DNA of 64,000 nt from CAIWHR01 sp963726775 (GCA_963726775.1 CAVSDL010000001.1:1302001-1366000); one strand, 5' to 3'; shown: positions 1 to 9,525, counted from the first letter of the stretch. The notes: a model not told the origin generated them from the letters alone. Translations and numbers: made by a program.

Positions 1-644
1 AGGTCCATCTCGACGATTTCGGGAAAGTCCGAGACGAGCTGGGAGACGTTGACGATCATTGCCGCGAGCGCGTCGCGATTCGCCGGGTCCGCGCCGCGCA
101 CACCCTTCAGAATTTCGGCGGCGGCGATGCCGTCAAGCATGGACAGCGCATCGTCGCGCGTCGCGGGGGCGAGACGAAAGGTGATGTCCTTCAGCACTTC
201 GACGAGGATGCCGCCCAGCCCGAACGCGACCAGCTTGCCGAATGCGGGATCGGTCACCGCGCCGATGATGACTTCCTGGCCGCCAGGGAGCATCTGCTGC
301 ACCTGCACGCCGAGCAATGTCGCCTTGGCGTTGTACTTCGCGGCGTTCGCCATGATCGTCGCGTAGCCCTTTTCGGCCTCCGCGGCACTTTTCACGCCGA
401 CGAGCACGCCGCCCGCCTCCGTCTTGTGCAGGATTTCCGGGGACACGATCTTCAGCACGACCGGAAAGCCCATCGCAGCCGCGATCCGCGCCGCCTCGGC
501 GGCCGAGGTCGCCACGCCTTCCTTTGGCACCGCAATGCCGTAGGCGTCGCACACGAGCTTGCCCTCGGGCGCGGTCAGCGACGTGCGTCCTTCGGCTCTT
601 ACCTGGTCCAGAATGCGCCGAACTTCCTTGTTGTTGCTCGCCAT
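1..644 (-). CDS. ATP-grasp CoA-ligase (acetate-CoA ligase, ADP-forming type) beta subunit, 3' end cut by window
   Basis: The minus frame from ATG at 644 reads MASNNKEVRRILDQVRAEGR and stays open to the window edge, so about 214 N-terminal residues are visible. Recognisable ATP-grasp features of ADP-forming acyl-CoA synthetase beta chains are the early AYGIAVP segment, GFPVVLKIVSPEILHKTEAGGV with the conserved KTEAGGV, and FGLGGILVEVLKDITFRLAP. Members interconvert an acid plus CoA and ATP with the acyl-CoA, ADP and phosphate. The gene lies 58 bases downstream of frc on the same strand. I infer that it belongs to the oxalate operon and may charge formate, oxalate or acetate with CoA. The alpha (CoA-binding) half is not seen. 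The substrate cannot be read from sequence. Confidence 0.85.
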   Translation of the reverse strand, partial: MASNNKEVRRILDQVRAEGRTSLTAPEGKLVCDAYGIAVPKEGVATSAAEAARIAAAMGFPVVLKIVSPEILHKTEAGGVLVGVKSAAEAEKGYATIMANAAKYNAKATLLGVQVQQMLPGGQEVIIGAVTDPAFGKLVAFGLGGILVEVLKDITFRLAPATRDDALSMLDGIAAAEILKGVRGADPANRDALAAMIVNVSQLVSDFPEIVEMD

Positions 645-702
645 CTTGTTCCCCTGAATATCGATACGCGGAACGCGTTCGTGCAGTGCGGATTGCCCGC
701 GG

Positions 703-1950
703 TCAGATCACCTTTTCGGCGCGCAGCGCCGCGACTTCATCCTTGCCGTACCCGAGCTCCGCCAGCACCTCGTCGGTGTGCTCGCCGAGGAGCGGCGACC
801 GTTTCACGTCGGACGCGCTGTCGGACATCTTGATCGGATTGCCGACGGACAGATACTTGCCGCGCGTCGGGTGATCGACCTCGACGACCGTTCCGGTCTT
901 GCGCAGCGACGGTTCCTCGGCGATCTCCTTCATCGACAGAATCGGTCCGCACGGAATGTCGTGCTTGTTCAGGATGTCCATCGCCTCGAACTTGGTCTTG
1001 GTCTTGGTCCATTCCTCGATCTGACCGAAGATCTCCATCAGGTGCGGCAGGCGTCCCTTGGGTGTCGCATACCGTGGATCGGTCAGCCACTCGGCCTTGC
1101 CTATCACCTCGCAAATGTCCTTCCAGACGGGCGCCTGCGTGATGAAATAGATGTACGCGTTGGGGTCGGTCTCCCAGCCTTTGCATTTCAGGATCCACCC
1201 CGGCTGGCCGCCTCCGGAGGCGTTACCGGCACGCGGCACGGCGTCGCCGAACGCGCCGTTCGGATACTGCGGGTATTCCTCCATGACGCCGGTGCGCGCC
1301 AGCCGCTGCTGGTCTCGGAGCTTGACCCGGCAGAGATTGAGAACACCGTCCTGCATGGCAGCCAGCACCTTCTGTCCGCGTCCCGTGGTCTTGCGCTGGT
1401 AGAGGGCGGCGACGATGCCCAGCGCCAGGTGCAATCCCGTGCCGCTGTCGCCGATCTGCGCGCCGGTCACGAGAGGCGGACCGTCGTCGAAGCCAGTCGT
1501 CGACGCCGAGCCACCGGCGCACTGGGCGACGTTCTCGTAGACCTTGCAGTCCTCGTACGGGCCGGGGCCGAAGCCCTTGACGGAAGCCACGATCATCTTC
1601 GGGTTGAGTTCCTGGATGCGCTCCCAGGTGAAGCCCATCCGGTCGAGCGCACCGGGGGCGAAATTCTCGACCAGCACGTCGCATTTCCTGACCAGCGCCT
1701 CGATGATTCCCTTGCCTTTCGGGTTCTTGGCATCGATCGTGATCGAGCGCTTGTTGTGGTTCAGCATCGTGAAATAGAGGCTGTCCACGCCCGGGATGTC
1801 GCGCAGCTGCCCGCGCGTGATATCGCCCTCCCCGGCGCGTTCCACCTTGATCACGTCGGCGCCCAGCCACGCGAGCAGCTGCGTGCACGTCGGCCCCGAT
1901 TGCACGTGGGTGAAGTCCAGGATGCGGACGCCGTCCAATGCCTTGCTCAT
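703..1950 (-). CDS. frc: Formyl-CoA:oxalate CoA-transferase
   Basis: This is a 415-residue class III (CaiB/BaiF) CoA-transferase that moves CoA from formyl-CoA to oxalate, giving oxalyl-CoA and formate in the cytoplasm. The catalytic aspartate is D168 in TGAQIGDSGTGLH, matching D169 of the Oxalobacter enzyme. The flexible glycine loop GGGQPG lies at 246-251, and the segment GWILKCKGWETDPNAYIYF is typical of Frc rather than of generic family members. Length is close to the usual 416-430. The ATG at 1950 has a GGGGAA ribosome-binding site just upstream. It lies 134 bases after oxc on the same strand, and together they form the core oxalate pathway. Function is confident from motif-level similarity and context. 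Confidence 0.95.
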   Translation of the reverse strand: MSKALDGVRILDFTHVQSGPTCTQLLAWLGADVIKVERAGEGDITRGQLRDIPGVDSLYFTMLNHNKRSITIDAKNPKGKGIIEALVRKCDVLVENFAPGALDRMGFTWERIQELNPKMIVASVKGFGPGPYEDCKVYENVAQCAGGSASTTGFDDGPPLVTGAQIGDSGTGLHLALGIVAALYQRKTTGRGQKVLAAMQDGVLNLCRVKLRDQQRLARTGVMEEYPQYPNGAFGDAVPRAGNASGGGQPGWILKCKGWETDPNAYIYFITQAPVWKDICEVIGKAEWLTDPRYATPKGRLPHLMEIFGQIEEWTKTKTKFEAMDILNKHDIPCGPILSMKEIAEEPSLRKTGTVVEVDHPTRGKYLSVGNPIKMSDSASDVKRSPLLGEHTDEVLAELGYGKDEVAALRAEKVI

Positions 1951-2084
1951 TTCGTTCCCCTATGCATTGCCGTTATTTGTGCGATCGCGCGGAAGACGCG
2001 GGCGCAGCGTTGCCAGGCCGCGTTGAACGTCGTCGCGCCGACTGTCGCCTGCCGGAAGTCGGTCCGCTCGAACGCGGCGATGCG

Positions 2085-3896
2085 TCACGACTTCTTCTTC
2101 GCGGTGGGATTGAGACTGGTGATGCGGCCGCTTTCCGTCCCCGCCTTTTCGTCGATGACCGCGTTGATCAGCGTAGGCTTGCGCGAGCGGATCGCTGCTT
2201 CCATCGCGTTGCGAAGCTCGGCCGGCGTCGTGGCCAGCACACCCACGCCACCGAAGGCCTCCATCAGTTTCTCGTAGCGCGCGCCCTTGACGAACACCAG
2301 GGGCGATGGATCGCGTCCTCCGGTCGGATTCGTTTCATCGCCGCGGTAGACGCCGTTGTTGTTCAGGATCACGACGCAGACCGGCAGGTTGTAGCGGCAG
2401 ATCGTCTCGCATTCCATGCCGGAGAAACCGAAGGCGCTGTCGCCTTCGATTGCGATCACCTGCTCGCCGCTGACCACGGCCGCCGCGACCGAAAAGCCCA
2501 TGCCGATGCCCATGACGCCCCACGTGCCGACGTCCAGCCGCTTGCGCGGCTTGTACATGTCCACGATGCTGCGCGTGAAGTCGAGCGCGTTCGCACCCTC
2601 GTTGACGAGGATGGCATCCGGATTCGCCTTGACCATGTCGCGAACGACGGCGAGCGCGCTGTGGTAGTTCATCGGCACCGGGTTCTTCGCCAGCGCTTCT
2701 CCCATCTTCGCGACGTTCCTGGTCTTGCGCTCGCGAATCGCGTCGAGCCACTCGGCGGGCGGCGCAGGCCACGATCCCGCAGTTGCGTTGATGGCACCGA
2801 GCATGGCCGCGACGCACGAACCGATGTCGCCGACGACCGGCGCATCGATGCGAACGTTGCTGTCCGCCTCCTGTGGCGAGATGTCGACCTGGATGAATTT
2901 CTGGCCGCCCCATTGCTTGGCGCTGTCGCCGCCCCACGTCTTGCCTTTGCCGTGCGAAAGCAGCCAGTTCAGGCGCGCACCGATCACCATCACGACGTCG
3001 GCTTCCGGCAGCACGTACGAGCGCGCCGCGGATGCGGATTGCTCGTGCGTGTCGGGCAGCAGGCCCTTGGCCATCGCCATGGACAGATAGGGGATGCCGG
3101 ACTTTTCCACCAGCGCGCGAATATCCGCATCGGCTTGCGCGTACGCTGCGCCCTTGCCGAGAATGATGAGCGGACGCTTGGCGCCCCTGAGTAGATCGAG
3201 CGCGCGCTGCACGGCGTCCGGCGCCGGGATCTGGCGCGGCGCCGGATCGACGACCTTGATCAGCGAATTTCTCCCCGCTTCCGCGTCGATCGTCTGCGGG
3301 AAGAGCTTGGCCGGCAGGTCGAGATAGACGCCGCCGGGACGGCCGGATAGAGCGGCACGGATCGCCCGCGCCACGCCCACACCGATGTCCTCGGCGTGCA
3401 GGACCCGGAACGCGGCCTTGGCGTGCGGCCTCGCGATGGCGAGTTGGTCCATCTCCTCGTAGTCGCCCTGCTGCAAGTCGACGATCTCGCGCTCGCTCGA
3501 GCCGCTGATGAGGATCATCGGAAAGCAGTTGTTGGTGGCGTTGGCGAGCGCCGTCAATCCGTTGAGAAAGCCGGGGGCGGATACCGTAAGGCAGATGCCC
3601 GGCTTGCCCGTCATGAAGCCGGCGATGGAGGCGGCATACCCGGCATTCTGCTCATGACGGAAGGCGATCACGCGCATTCCGGAAGCCTGCATCCGCCGCG
3701 TGAGGTCGGTGATCGGGATGCCGGGCAACCCGAAGATCGTATCGATGCCGTTCAGCTTGAGGGCATCGATGACGAGCTGAAAGCCGTCGATTTCCTGTGA
3801 TTGGCGATTGATCTCGCCGCCGCTGGCGAATTTCAGCGTGTCTTCCGCGGTCGTCGTGGCTGGCCGTGGCGCGGGCTTCGTGACGGCGTCTGGCAT
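2085..3896 (-). CDS. oxc: Oxalyl-CoA decarboxylase (ThDP-dependent)
   Basis: The enzyme decarboxylates oxalyl-CoA to formyl-CoA and CO2 using thiamine diphosphate. The start chosen is ATG 3896 (MPDAVTKPAP), which has GGAGA a few bases upstream. A further in-frame ATG at 3926 lacks such a site. The resulting 603 residues are somewhat longer than the classic 568 because of an extra N-terminal stretch of about 35 residues. The cofactor-activating glutamate is E82 in FRHEQNAGYAAS. The diphosphate/metal motif runs from EGDSAFGFSG to LNNNG near the C terminus, as in oxalyl-CoA decarboxylases. It is the first gene of the minus-strand operon with frc and the CoA ligase, and the regulator gene diverges from it. 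Confidence 0.95.
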   Translation of the reverse strand: MPDAVTKPAPRPATTTAEDTLKFASGGEINRQSQEIDGFQLVIDALKLNGIDTIFGLPGIPITDLTRRMQASGMRVIAFRHEQNAGYAASIAGFMTGKPGICLTVSAPGFLNGLTALANATNNCFPMILISGSSEREIVDLQQGDYEEMDQLAIARPHAKAAFRVLHAEDIGVGVARAIRAALSGRPGGVYLDLPAKLFPQTIDAEAGRNSLIKVVDPAPRQIPAPDAVQRALDLLRGAKRPLIILGKGAAYAQADADIRALVEKSGIPYLSMAMAKGLLPDTHEQSASAARSYVLPEADVVMVIGARLNWLLSHGKGKTWGGDSAKQWGGQKFIQVDISPQEADSNVRIDAPVVGDIGSCVAAMLGAINATAGSWPAPPAEWLDAIRERKTRNVAKMGEALAKNPVPMNYHSALAVVRDMVKANPDAILVNEGANALDFTRSIVDMYKPRKRLDVGTWGVMGIGMGFSVAAAVVSGEQVIAIEGDSAFGFSGMECETICRYNLPVCVVILNNNGVYRGDETNPTGGRDPSPLVFVKGARYEKLMEAFGGVGVLATTPAELRNAMEAAIRSRKPTLINAVIDEKAGTESGRITSLNPTAKKKS

Positions 3897-4207
3897 GGCT
3901 TTCTCCGTTGTCTGGATGAACGGCAAAGGGGCGCTGTTCGGGACCTCGCCGAGCGTATCGCGCTCCGTGGCGTCGAACGCCGATGATCACACCGAAGCGC
4001 CGCTTGCGGGGCTGACGAAGCAACAATCGGAGGATTCGCGTCGGTCGCCGAATGGCTCCAGATATATTGCATAACGTATTTGGTATATCATGGAAAGTCA
4101 ATGGAAATCTTCCTGCCGGATGCCGATTGCATTCGCCACGGCACGCGCCGTATGCGAGACGTGACGGCCGCGCGTTGCAGCCGCCGGCGCGAGATCGCGA
4201 TCGGTTC
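3897..4207. promoter_or_regulatory. Divergent control region between oxc operon and GntR regulator
   Basis: This 311-base region has no gene. Bases 4061-4092 form an AT-rich island (ATATATTGCATAACGTATT followed by TGGTATATCA) in otherwise GC-rich DNA. The two half-sites TTGCATAA and TTGGTATA resemble the short A/T-flanked sites used by FadR-type GntR regulators, but the symmetry is imperfect. I infer that it holds the divergent promoters and an operator for the adjacent regulator. No convincing sigma-70 -35/-10 pair could be placed on either strand. Confidence 0.5.
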
Positions 4208-4921
4208 ATGACTGCCACCCCCGGGGCCGATAACGTAGGGCCGCCGCTGACGCTGCGGCGCCTGACCGCGAGCGTCAGCTTTCGCGACCAGGCGTACGCT
4301 GCGCTGAAGCAGGCCATCCTGGACGCCGACATCTACGGCCAGGACGACGAGATCCGCCTCGACGAGCGAAAGCTGGGGGATGCCCTCGGCGTAAGCCGCA
4401 CGCCGATCCGCGAAGCGATGACGCTTCTCGAGCAGGAGGGATTCCTGCGAACGGTTCCGCGTCACGGTGTATTCATCGTCCGCAAGACGCGGAAGCAGAT
4501 CGTCGAGATGATCGAGATGTGGGCGGCGCTGGAGAGCATGGCGGCGCGGCTGGCGACGGTCAACGCGTCCGACCAGGACATCGCCGCGCTGCGCCACATG
4601 TTCGACGAGTTCCGCAATGCGGCGCCCGCGGAGCACCTGGAGGAGTACTCGGACGCGAACATCGCGTTTCATCAGGCGATCATCCGCCTCTCCGGATCGC
4701 ATCTGATGGGAAAGACGATCGAGAATCTGTTCATTCACGTTCGCGCGATCCGCAGGATGACCATTTCGCAGGCCGATCGCGCGGCGCGCTCCATTGTCGA
4801 TCACATGCGTATCATCGAGGCATTGGAACGGCGCGATACCGAGCGCGCCGAGCGGCTGGTTCGGCAGCATTCGCTCGATCTCGCCGCGCATGTCGAGAAG
4901 CATAGCGATTTTCTCGACTGA
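4208..4921 (+). CDS. GntR-family (FadR/FCD) transcriptional regulator
   Basis: This is a 237-residue DNA-binding regulator. The N-terminal winged helix (about residues 20-90) carries DERKLGDALGVSRTPIREAMTLLEQEGFL, the classic GntR recognition helix, followed by the wing GVFIVR. Residues 95-230 are an all-helical FCD ligand domain. It contains the metal-binding pattern EYSDANIAFHQAI and the later histidines in IVDHMRII and LVRQHSLDLAAHV. The ATG at 4208 (MTATPG) is preferred to the farther in-frame start at 4052, which would run through the AT-rich operator candidate. It diverges from oxc and precedes the formate dehydrogenase genes by about 105 bases. I infer that it controls oxalate catabolism in response to an organic-acid or CoA-ester signal. 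Confidence 0.9.
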   Translation: MTATPGADNVGPPLTLRRLTASVSFRDQAYAALKQAILDADIYGQDDEIRLDERKLGDALGVSRTPIREAMTLLEQEGFLRTVPRHGVFIVRKTRKQIVEMIEMWAALESMAARLATVNASDQDIAALRHMFDEFRNAAPAEHLEEYSDANIAFHQAIIRLSGSHLMGKTIENLFIHVRAIRRMTISQADRAARSIVDHMRIIEALERRDTERAERLVRQHSLDLAAHVEKHSDFLD

Positions 4922-5026
4922 CATGACCGGAGCCGTGCGGTTGCTGGCCGGGGTCGCCGCCGCTGCGGCTGTCCCGCAAGCGTCGCGCAAAGTGCGGGCC
5001 ACAGGCAGACGGAGTGGGAAGGACGC

Positions 5027-6721
5027 ATGGCGACGAAATCCGTAATCGACACTTCCGACCTGCGCCGAAAGGGAGGTGTGCGCGGCCACCTGAAGGGGCG
5101 GCAGGTCGACCCGCGCGCGCTGGCCGAAGTGCGCGAGCTTCTGGGCGAAACGCCGCGCCGTCGCGACCTCCTGATCGAGTTCCTGCATCTCGTCCAGGAC
5201 GCCTACGGTTGTCTCTCGGCCGCGCACCTCGTCGCTCTGGCCGACGAGATGAAACTGGCGTTGGCCGAGGTCTACGAAGTCGCGACGTTCTATCACCATT
5301 TCGACGTGGTCAGGGACGGGGAGTTGCCGCCCGCCGAGATCACGGTCCGCATCTGCGAGACGCTTTCCTGCGCAATGGCGGGAGCCGCGGCCTTGCGCGC
5401 TGCCGTGGCGAGAGGAGCGGGTGCCAATGTACGCGTGATCGGCGCGCCATGCATCGGGCGCTGCGAGCATGCTCCGGCCGCGGCCGTCGGCCGCGTTCCG
5501 GTCGACCGCGCCACGGCCGACAGGATCGCCGTCGCCATCGCGCAGCGGCGGATGACGCCCGAGCTGCCGCGTTACATCGACCACGCCGCCTATCGGGACG
5601 GCGGCGGCTATCGGACGCTCGCGGCATGCACGAAAGGTGAACGCACCGTCGACGCCGTGATCAAGGCGCTGGAGGATTCGAACCTGCGCGGCCTGGGTGG
5701 CGCGGGATTTCCGGCCGGCCGAAAATGGCGCATCGTGCGCGCGGAACCTGCCCCCCGGCTGATGGCGGTCAACATCGACGAAGGTGAGCCGGGAACGTTC
5801 AAGGATCGTCATTATCTCGAACGCGACCCGCATCGCTTCCTCGAGGGCTCGCTGATCGCGGCGTGGGCCACCGGCATCGAGGATGTCTACGTCTATCTGC
5901 GCGACGAGTACGCCGCGTGCCGCCACATCCTCGCGACGGAGATCGCCGCGCTGCAGGCCGACCCGCCATGTCCGCTGCCGCGCATTCATCTGCGCCGCGG
6001 CGCCGGTGCGTACATCTGCGGCGAAGAGTCGGCGATGATCGAATCGATCGAAGGCAAGCGCGGGATGCCCAGGCTGCGCCCGCCCTACGTCGCTCAGGTC
6101 GGGCTGTTCGGGAGGCCGACGCTCGAGCAGAACATGGAGACGCTCTACTGGGTGCGCGACATCCTGGAAAAGGGGGCCGCGTGGTTCGCCGGGCACGGGC
6201 GGCGGGGCCGCAAGGGATTGCGATCGTTCTCGGTGTCAGGACGCGTCGCGAAACCCGGCGTGCATCTTGCCCCTGCCGGAATCAGCGTGCGCGAGCTGAT
6301 CGACGAGCATTGCGGAGGCATGCTGCCGGGACACGAGCTCTATGCCTACCTCCCGGGTGGCGCCTCCGGAGGAATCCTCCCGGCGTCGCTTTCCGGCCTG
6401 CCGCTCGATTTCGACACGCTGCAGCCCTACGGATGCTTCATCGGCTCGGCAGCTGTCATCGTCTTGTCGCAGCACGATCGCGCGCGCGACGCGGCGCTCA
6501 ATCTGATGCACTTTTTCGCCGACGAGTCGTGCGGCCAGTGCACGCCTTGCCGCGTCGGAACGGAAAAGGCCGTACGCCTGCTCGAAAAGCCCCTGTGGGA
6601 TCGCCCGCTGCTGGAGGAATTGTCGCAGGCAATGGCCGACGCCTCGATCTGCGGGCTGGGACAGGCGGCGCCCAATCCGATCACGTGCGTGATCAAGTAC
6701 TTTCCCGAGGAACTGGCATGA
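5027..6721 (+). CDS. fdsB: NAD-dependent formate dehydrogenase, fused gamma-beta (NuoE-NuoF-like) subunit
   Basis: The 564-residue diaphorase subunit passes electrons from the alpha subunit to NAD+. The N-terminal third is a thioredoxin-like [2Fe-2S] domain with ligands C110, C115, C142 and C146. Residues 200-470 are NuoF-like, with the FMN/NADH glycine motif GLGGAGFPAGRKW (222-234), AYICGEESAMIESIEGKRG and an SLBB domain. The C terminus has [4Fe-4S] ligands C502, C505, C508 and C542 (SCGQCTPCR). In many FDS enzymes the two parts are separate FdsG and FdsB; here they are one chain. The ATG at 5027 follows GGAAGGA. Its stop overlaps the start of the alpha gene (ATGA), implying translational coupling. 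It oxidises the formate released by Frc. Confidence 0.93.
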   Translation: MATKSVIDTSDLRRKGGVRGHLKGRQVDPRALAEVRELLGETPRRRDLLIEFLHLVQDAYGCLSAAHLVALADEMKLALAEVYEVATFYHHFDVVRDGELPPAEITVRICETLSCAMAGAAALRAAVARGAGANVRVIGAPCIGRCEHAPAAAVGRVPVDRATADRIAVAIAQRRMTPELPRYIDHAAYRDGGGYRTLAACTKGERTVDAVIKALEDSNLRGLGGAGFPAGRKWRIVRAEPAPRLMAVNIDEGEPGTFKDRHYLERDPHRFLEGSLIAAWATGIEDVYVYLRDEYAACRHILATEIAALQADPPCPLPRIHLRRGAGAYICGEESAMIESIEGKRGMPRLRPPYVAQVGLFGRPTLEQNMETLYWVRDILEKGAAWFAGHGRRGRKGLRSFSVSGRVAKPGVHLAPAGISVRELIDEHCGGMLPGHELYAYLPGGASGGILPASLSGLPLDFDTLQPYGCFIGSAAVIVLSQHDRARDAALNLMHFFADESCGQCTPCRVGTEKAVRLLEKPLWDRPLLEELSQAMADASICGLGQAAPNPITCVIKYFPEELA

Positions 6722-9525
6722 GCGGCGCAAGTGTGGGGGATACACCGATGATCGCCGAGCGGATCCCGTTTCTCCTCAATGGAAACGAAGTGGTGGCGGA
6801 CGCCGGCGAAACGATCATCGAAGCCGCGCAGCGCCACGGCATCGAGATCCCGCACTTGTGCTACACGCCGGGCATGCGGCCCGACGGCAACTGTCGGGCC
6901 TGCATGGTGGAAATCAAGGGCGAGCGGGTCCTCGCCCCGTCGTGCTGCCGCACGCCCGCGCCGGGAATGGAGATTTCGAGCGCAAGTGCGCGCGCGGTCC
7001 ATGCGCAGAAGATCGTCGTCGAGCTCCTGGCTGCGGACATGGCGGAGCGCGTCTACAAGCCCGATTCCGAATTTGACCACTGGAAACGCCGGCTTGGCGT
7101 CGACGCGCCACGCTTCGGGGCGCGACGGCAGCCCGCCGCCGATGCGTCGCACCCGGCGATGGCCGTCAACCTCGACGCCTGCATCCAGTGCACGCGCTGC
7201 GTGCGCGCCTGCCGCGAGGTGCAGGTCAACGACGTGATCGGCTTCGCGTTCCGCGGGGCAGCGTCGAAGATCGTGTTCGATCTGGGCGATCCCATGGGCG
7301 ACTCGAGTTGCGTCGCTTGCGGTGAATGCGTGCAGGCGTGCCCAACCGGCGCACTCGCCCCTGCGCGGGACGCGTATCTCGCGGCAGCCGATCGCGCCGT
7401 TTCGTCGCTGTGCCCGTATTGCGGCGTCGGTTGCCAGCTCACCTACCACATCAAGGACAATGCGATCGTGCGGGTCGAAGGCCGCGACGGCCCGGCCAAC
7501 GAAAAGCGCCTGTGCGTGAAAGGCCGCTTCGGCTACGATTACGTGAATCATCCGCATCGCCTCACGGTGCCGCTGATCCGCAAGGCCGACGTCGCCAAGT
7601 CGGCGGTTTTTGCGATGGACCCGGCCAATCCGCTGTCGGCGTTTCGCGAAGCGAGCTGGGACGAGGCGCTGGAACTCGCCGGCGGCACGCTGGCGCGAAT
7701 TCGCGACACGCATGGAGGAAACGCGCTCGCCGGGTTCGGCTCGGCGAAGGGCTCCAATGAAGAAGCGTACCTCTTCCAGAAGCTGGTGCGCACCGGCTTC
7801 GAGACCAACAACGTCGACCACTGCACGCGGCTGTGCCACGCTTCCAGTGTCGCCGCATTGCTCGAAGGCATCGGGTCGGGCGCAGTGTCGAACCCGGTGA
7901 TGGACGTGATGCAGGCAGAAGTGATCCTGCTGATCGGCGCCAATCCCGTGGTCAACCATCCGGTGGCGGCCACGTGGATCAAGAACGCGGTGAAGCGCGG
8001 CACGCGGCTCATCCTCGCCGATCCGCGCCGTTCCGAGCTGGCGCGCCACGCCACGCATTACCTCCCGTTCAAGCCGGACACCGACGTCGCGCTGCTGAAC
8101 GCGATGATGCACACGATTGTCGAGGAAGGTCTGGTTGCCGAAGCGTTTGTTGCCGATCGCACGTCGGGCTACGACGAGCTGCGGACGAATGTCGCCGGCT
8201 ACAGCCCCGAGGCCATGGCAGCGGTATGCGGAGTGCCCGCGGCGACCATCCGCGAGGTGGCCCGGCTGTACGCGCGTTCGCGCGCTTCGATGATTCTCTG
8301 GGGGATGGGCATATCGCAGCACATCCACGGCACCGACAATGCGCGCTGCCTGATCGCGCTGTCGATGATGACCGGGCAGGTCGGCCGGCCGGGGACCGGC
8401 CTCCACCCGCTGCGCGGCCAGAACAATGTCCAGGGCGCGAGCGACGCCGGGCTGATCCCGATGATGTACCCCGATTACCGGCGCGTGGACAACGACGAGG
8501 CGCGGCGCAGTTTCGAGGCGCTCTGGGGCCGGACGCTCGACCCGAAGCCGGGGTTGACCGTCGTCGAAATCATGGGCGCGGTGCACGCGGGACAGATCCG
8601 CGGGATGTACATCATGGGCGAAAACCCCGCGATGTCCGACCCCGACGTCAACCACGCCCGCCAGGCACTTGCCGAGCTCGAGATGCTGGTCGTGCAGGAC
8701 ATTTTTCTCACCGAAACCGGCTATCTCGCCGATGTGATCCTGCCGGCGTCCGCATTCCCGGAGAAGACCGGCACATTCACCAACACCGACCGGACGGTGC
8801 AGCTCGGCCGGCAGGCGCTGCAGCCGCCGGGCGACGCACGCCAGGATCTGTGGATCATCGTCGAGATGGCGAAGCGGCTCGGCCTCGACTGGAACTACAG
8901 CCATCCGAGCCAGGTGTTCGACGAGATGCGCAAGGCCATGCCCTCGATCGCCGGCATCACCTGGGAGCGGCTCGAGCGCGAGCACGCGGTGACCTATCCC
9001 TGCGAAAAGGAAGGCGATCCGGGACAGCGCGTCGTGTTCACGGAGAATTTCCCCACATCGACCGGACGTGCCCGGCTTGTCCCTGCAAGCGTCATTCCGG
9101 CGGCGGAGCAACCCGATGACGCTTACCCGTTCGTGCTGATCACCGGCCGGCAGCTCGAGCATTGGCATACCGGCAGCATGACCCGGCGCACGGATGTCCT
9201 GGACGCGCTCGAGCCCGGCCCGGTGGCATCGATGCATTCCCGGGATCTCGAAGCCCTCGGCGTGGCGCCGGGAGGCCTCGTCACCGTCGCGTCGCGGCGG
9301 GGCAGCATCACGCTCTACGCACGCGCTGACGACGGGACGCCGCGCGGCGCCGTGTTCGTCCCGTTCTGCTTCTACGAGGCGGCTGCGAATCTGTTGACCA
9401 ATCCGGCGCTCGATCCGTTCGGCAAGATTCCGGAATTCAAGTATTGCGCCGTCAGTCTGACGGCAGGCGGATCGGCGACAGTTGGCCAAGGGTACGATGC
9501 GAGGAAGGATCGCGTCGCCGTTTGA
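6718..9525 (+). CDS. fdsA: Formate dehydrogenase alpha subunit (molybdenum, Cys-type)
   Basis: This 935-residue catalytic subunit oxidises formate to CO2 at a bis-MGD molybdenum or tungsten centre. Domain order: N-terminal [2Fe-2S] ferredoxin (C48, C59, C62 and C76 or C77); two [4Fe-4S] clusters (CIQCTRCVRAC at 155-165, CVACGECVQACP at 198-209); molybdopterin domain with the [4Fe-4S] motif CPYCGVGC (232-239). The active site is NNVDHCTRLCHAS, where C373 is the Mo ligand and H374 the partner, so no selenocysteine is needed. A C-terminal molybdopterin dinucleotide-binding domain follows. The ATG at 6718 overlaps the fdsB stop; upstream in-frame codons belong to the overlapping beta frame. No fdhD/fdsC chaperone gene is in the window. 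Confidence 0.94.
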   Translation: MSGASVGDTPMIAERIPFLLNGNEVVADAGETIIEAAQRHGIEIPHLCYTPGMRPDGNCRACMVEIKGERVLAPSCCRTPAPGMEISSASARAVHAQKIVVELLAADMAERVYKPDSEFDHWKRRLGVDAPRFGARRQPAADASHPAMAVNLDACIQCTRCVRACREVQVNDVIGFAFRGAASKIVFDLGDPMGDSSCVACGECVQACPTGALAPARDAYLAAADRAVSSLCPYCGVGCQLTYHIKDNAIVRVEGRDGPANEKRLCVKGRFGYDYVNHPHRLTVPLIRKADVAKSAVFAMDPANPLSAFREASWDEALELAGGTLARIRDTHGGNALAGFGSAKGSNEEAYLFQKLVRTGFETNNVDHCTRLCHASSVAALLEGIGSGAVSNPVMDVMQAEVILLIGANPVVNHPVAATWIKNAVKRGTRLILADPRRSELARHATHYLPFKPDTDVALLNAMMHTIVEEGLVAEAFVADRTSGYDELRTNVAGYSPEAMAAVCGVPAATIREVARLYARSRASMILWGMGISQHIHGTDNARCLIALSMMTGQVGRPGTGLHPLRGQNNVQGASDAGLIPMMYPDYRRVDNDEARRSFEALWGRTLDPKPGLTVVEIMGAVHAGQIRGMYIMGENPAMSDPDVNHARQALAELEMLVVQDIFLTETGYLADVILPASAFPEKTGTFTNTDRTVQLGRQALQPPGDARQDLWIIVEMAKRLGLDWNYSHPSQVFDEMRKAMPSIAGITWERLEREHAVTYPCEKEGDPGQRVVFTENFPTSTGRARLVPASVIPAAEQPDDAYPFVLITGRQLEHWHTGSMTRRTDVLDALEPGPVASMHSRDLEALGVAPGGLVTVASRRGSITLYARADDGTPRGAVFVPFCFYEAAANLLTNPALDPFGKIPEFKYCAVSLTAGGSATVGQGYDARKDRVAV

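Noticed and set aside
778..2277. A plus-strand open frame opposite frc and the end of oxc
   Set aside because: Antisense to an enzyme with the Frc catalytic motif; no protein-family features.
4922..5026. Possible small FDH accessory gene (FdsD-like) before fdsB
   Set aside because: The short frame starting at 4921 shows no FdsD features and runs into fdsB in another frame without its own stop before it.
4088..6196. A minus-strand open frame of about 700 codons across the GntR and fdsB genes
   Set aside because: It crosses two convincing genes and their intergenic region; no ribosome-binding site or family motif.
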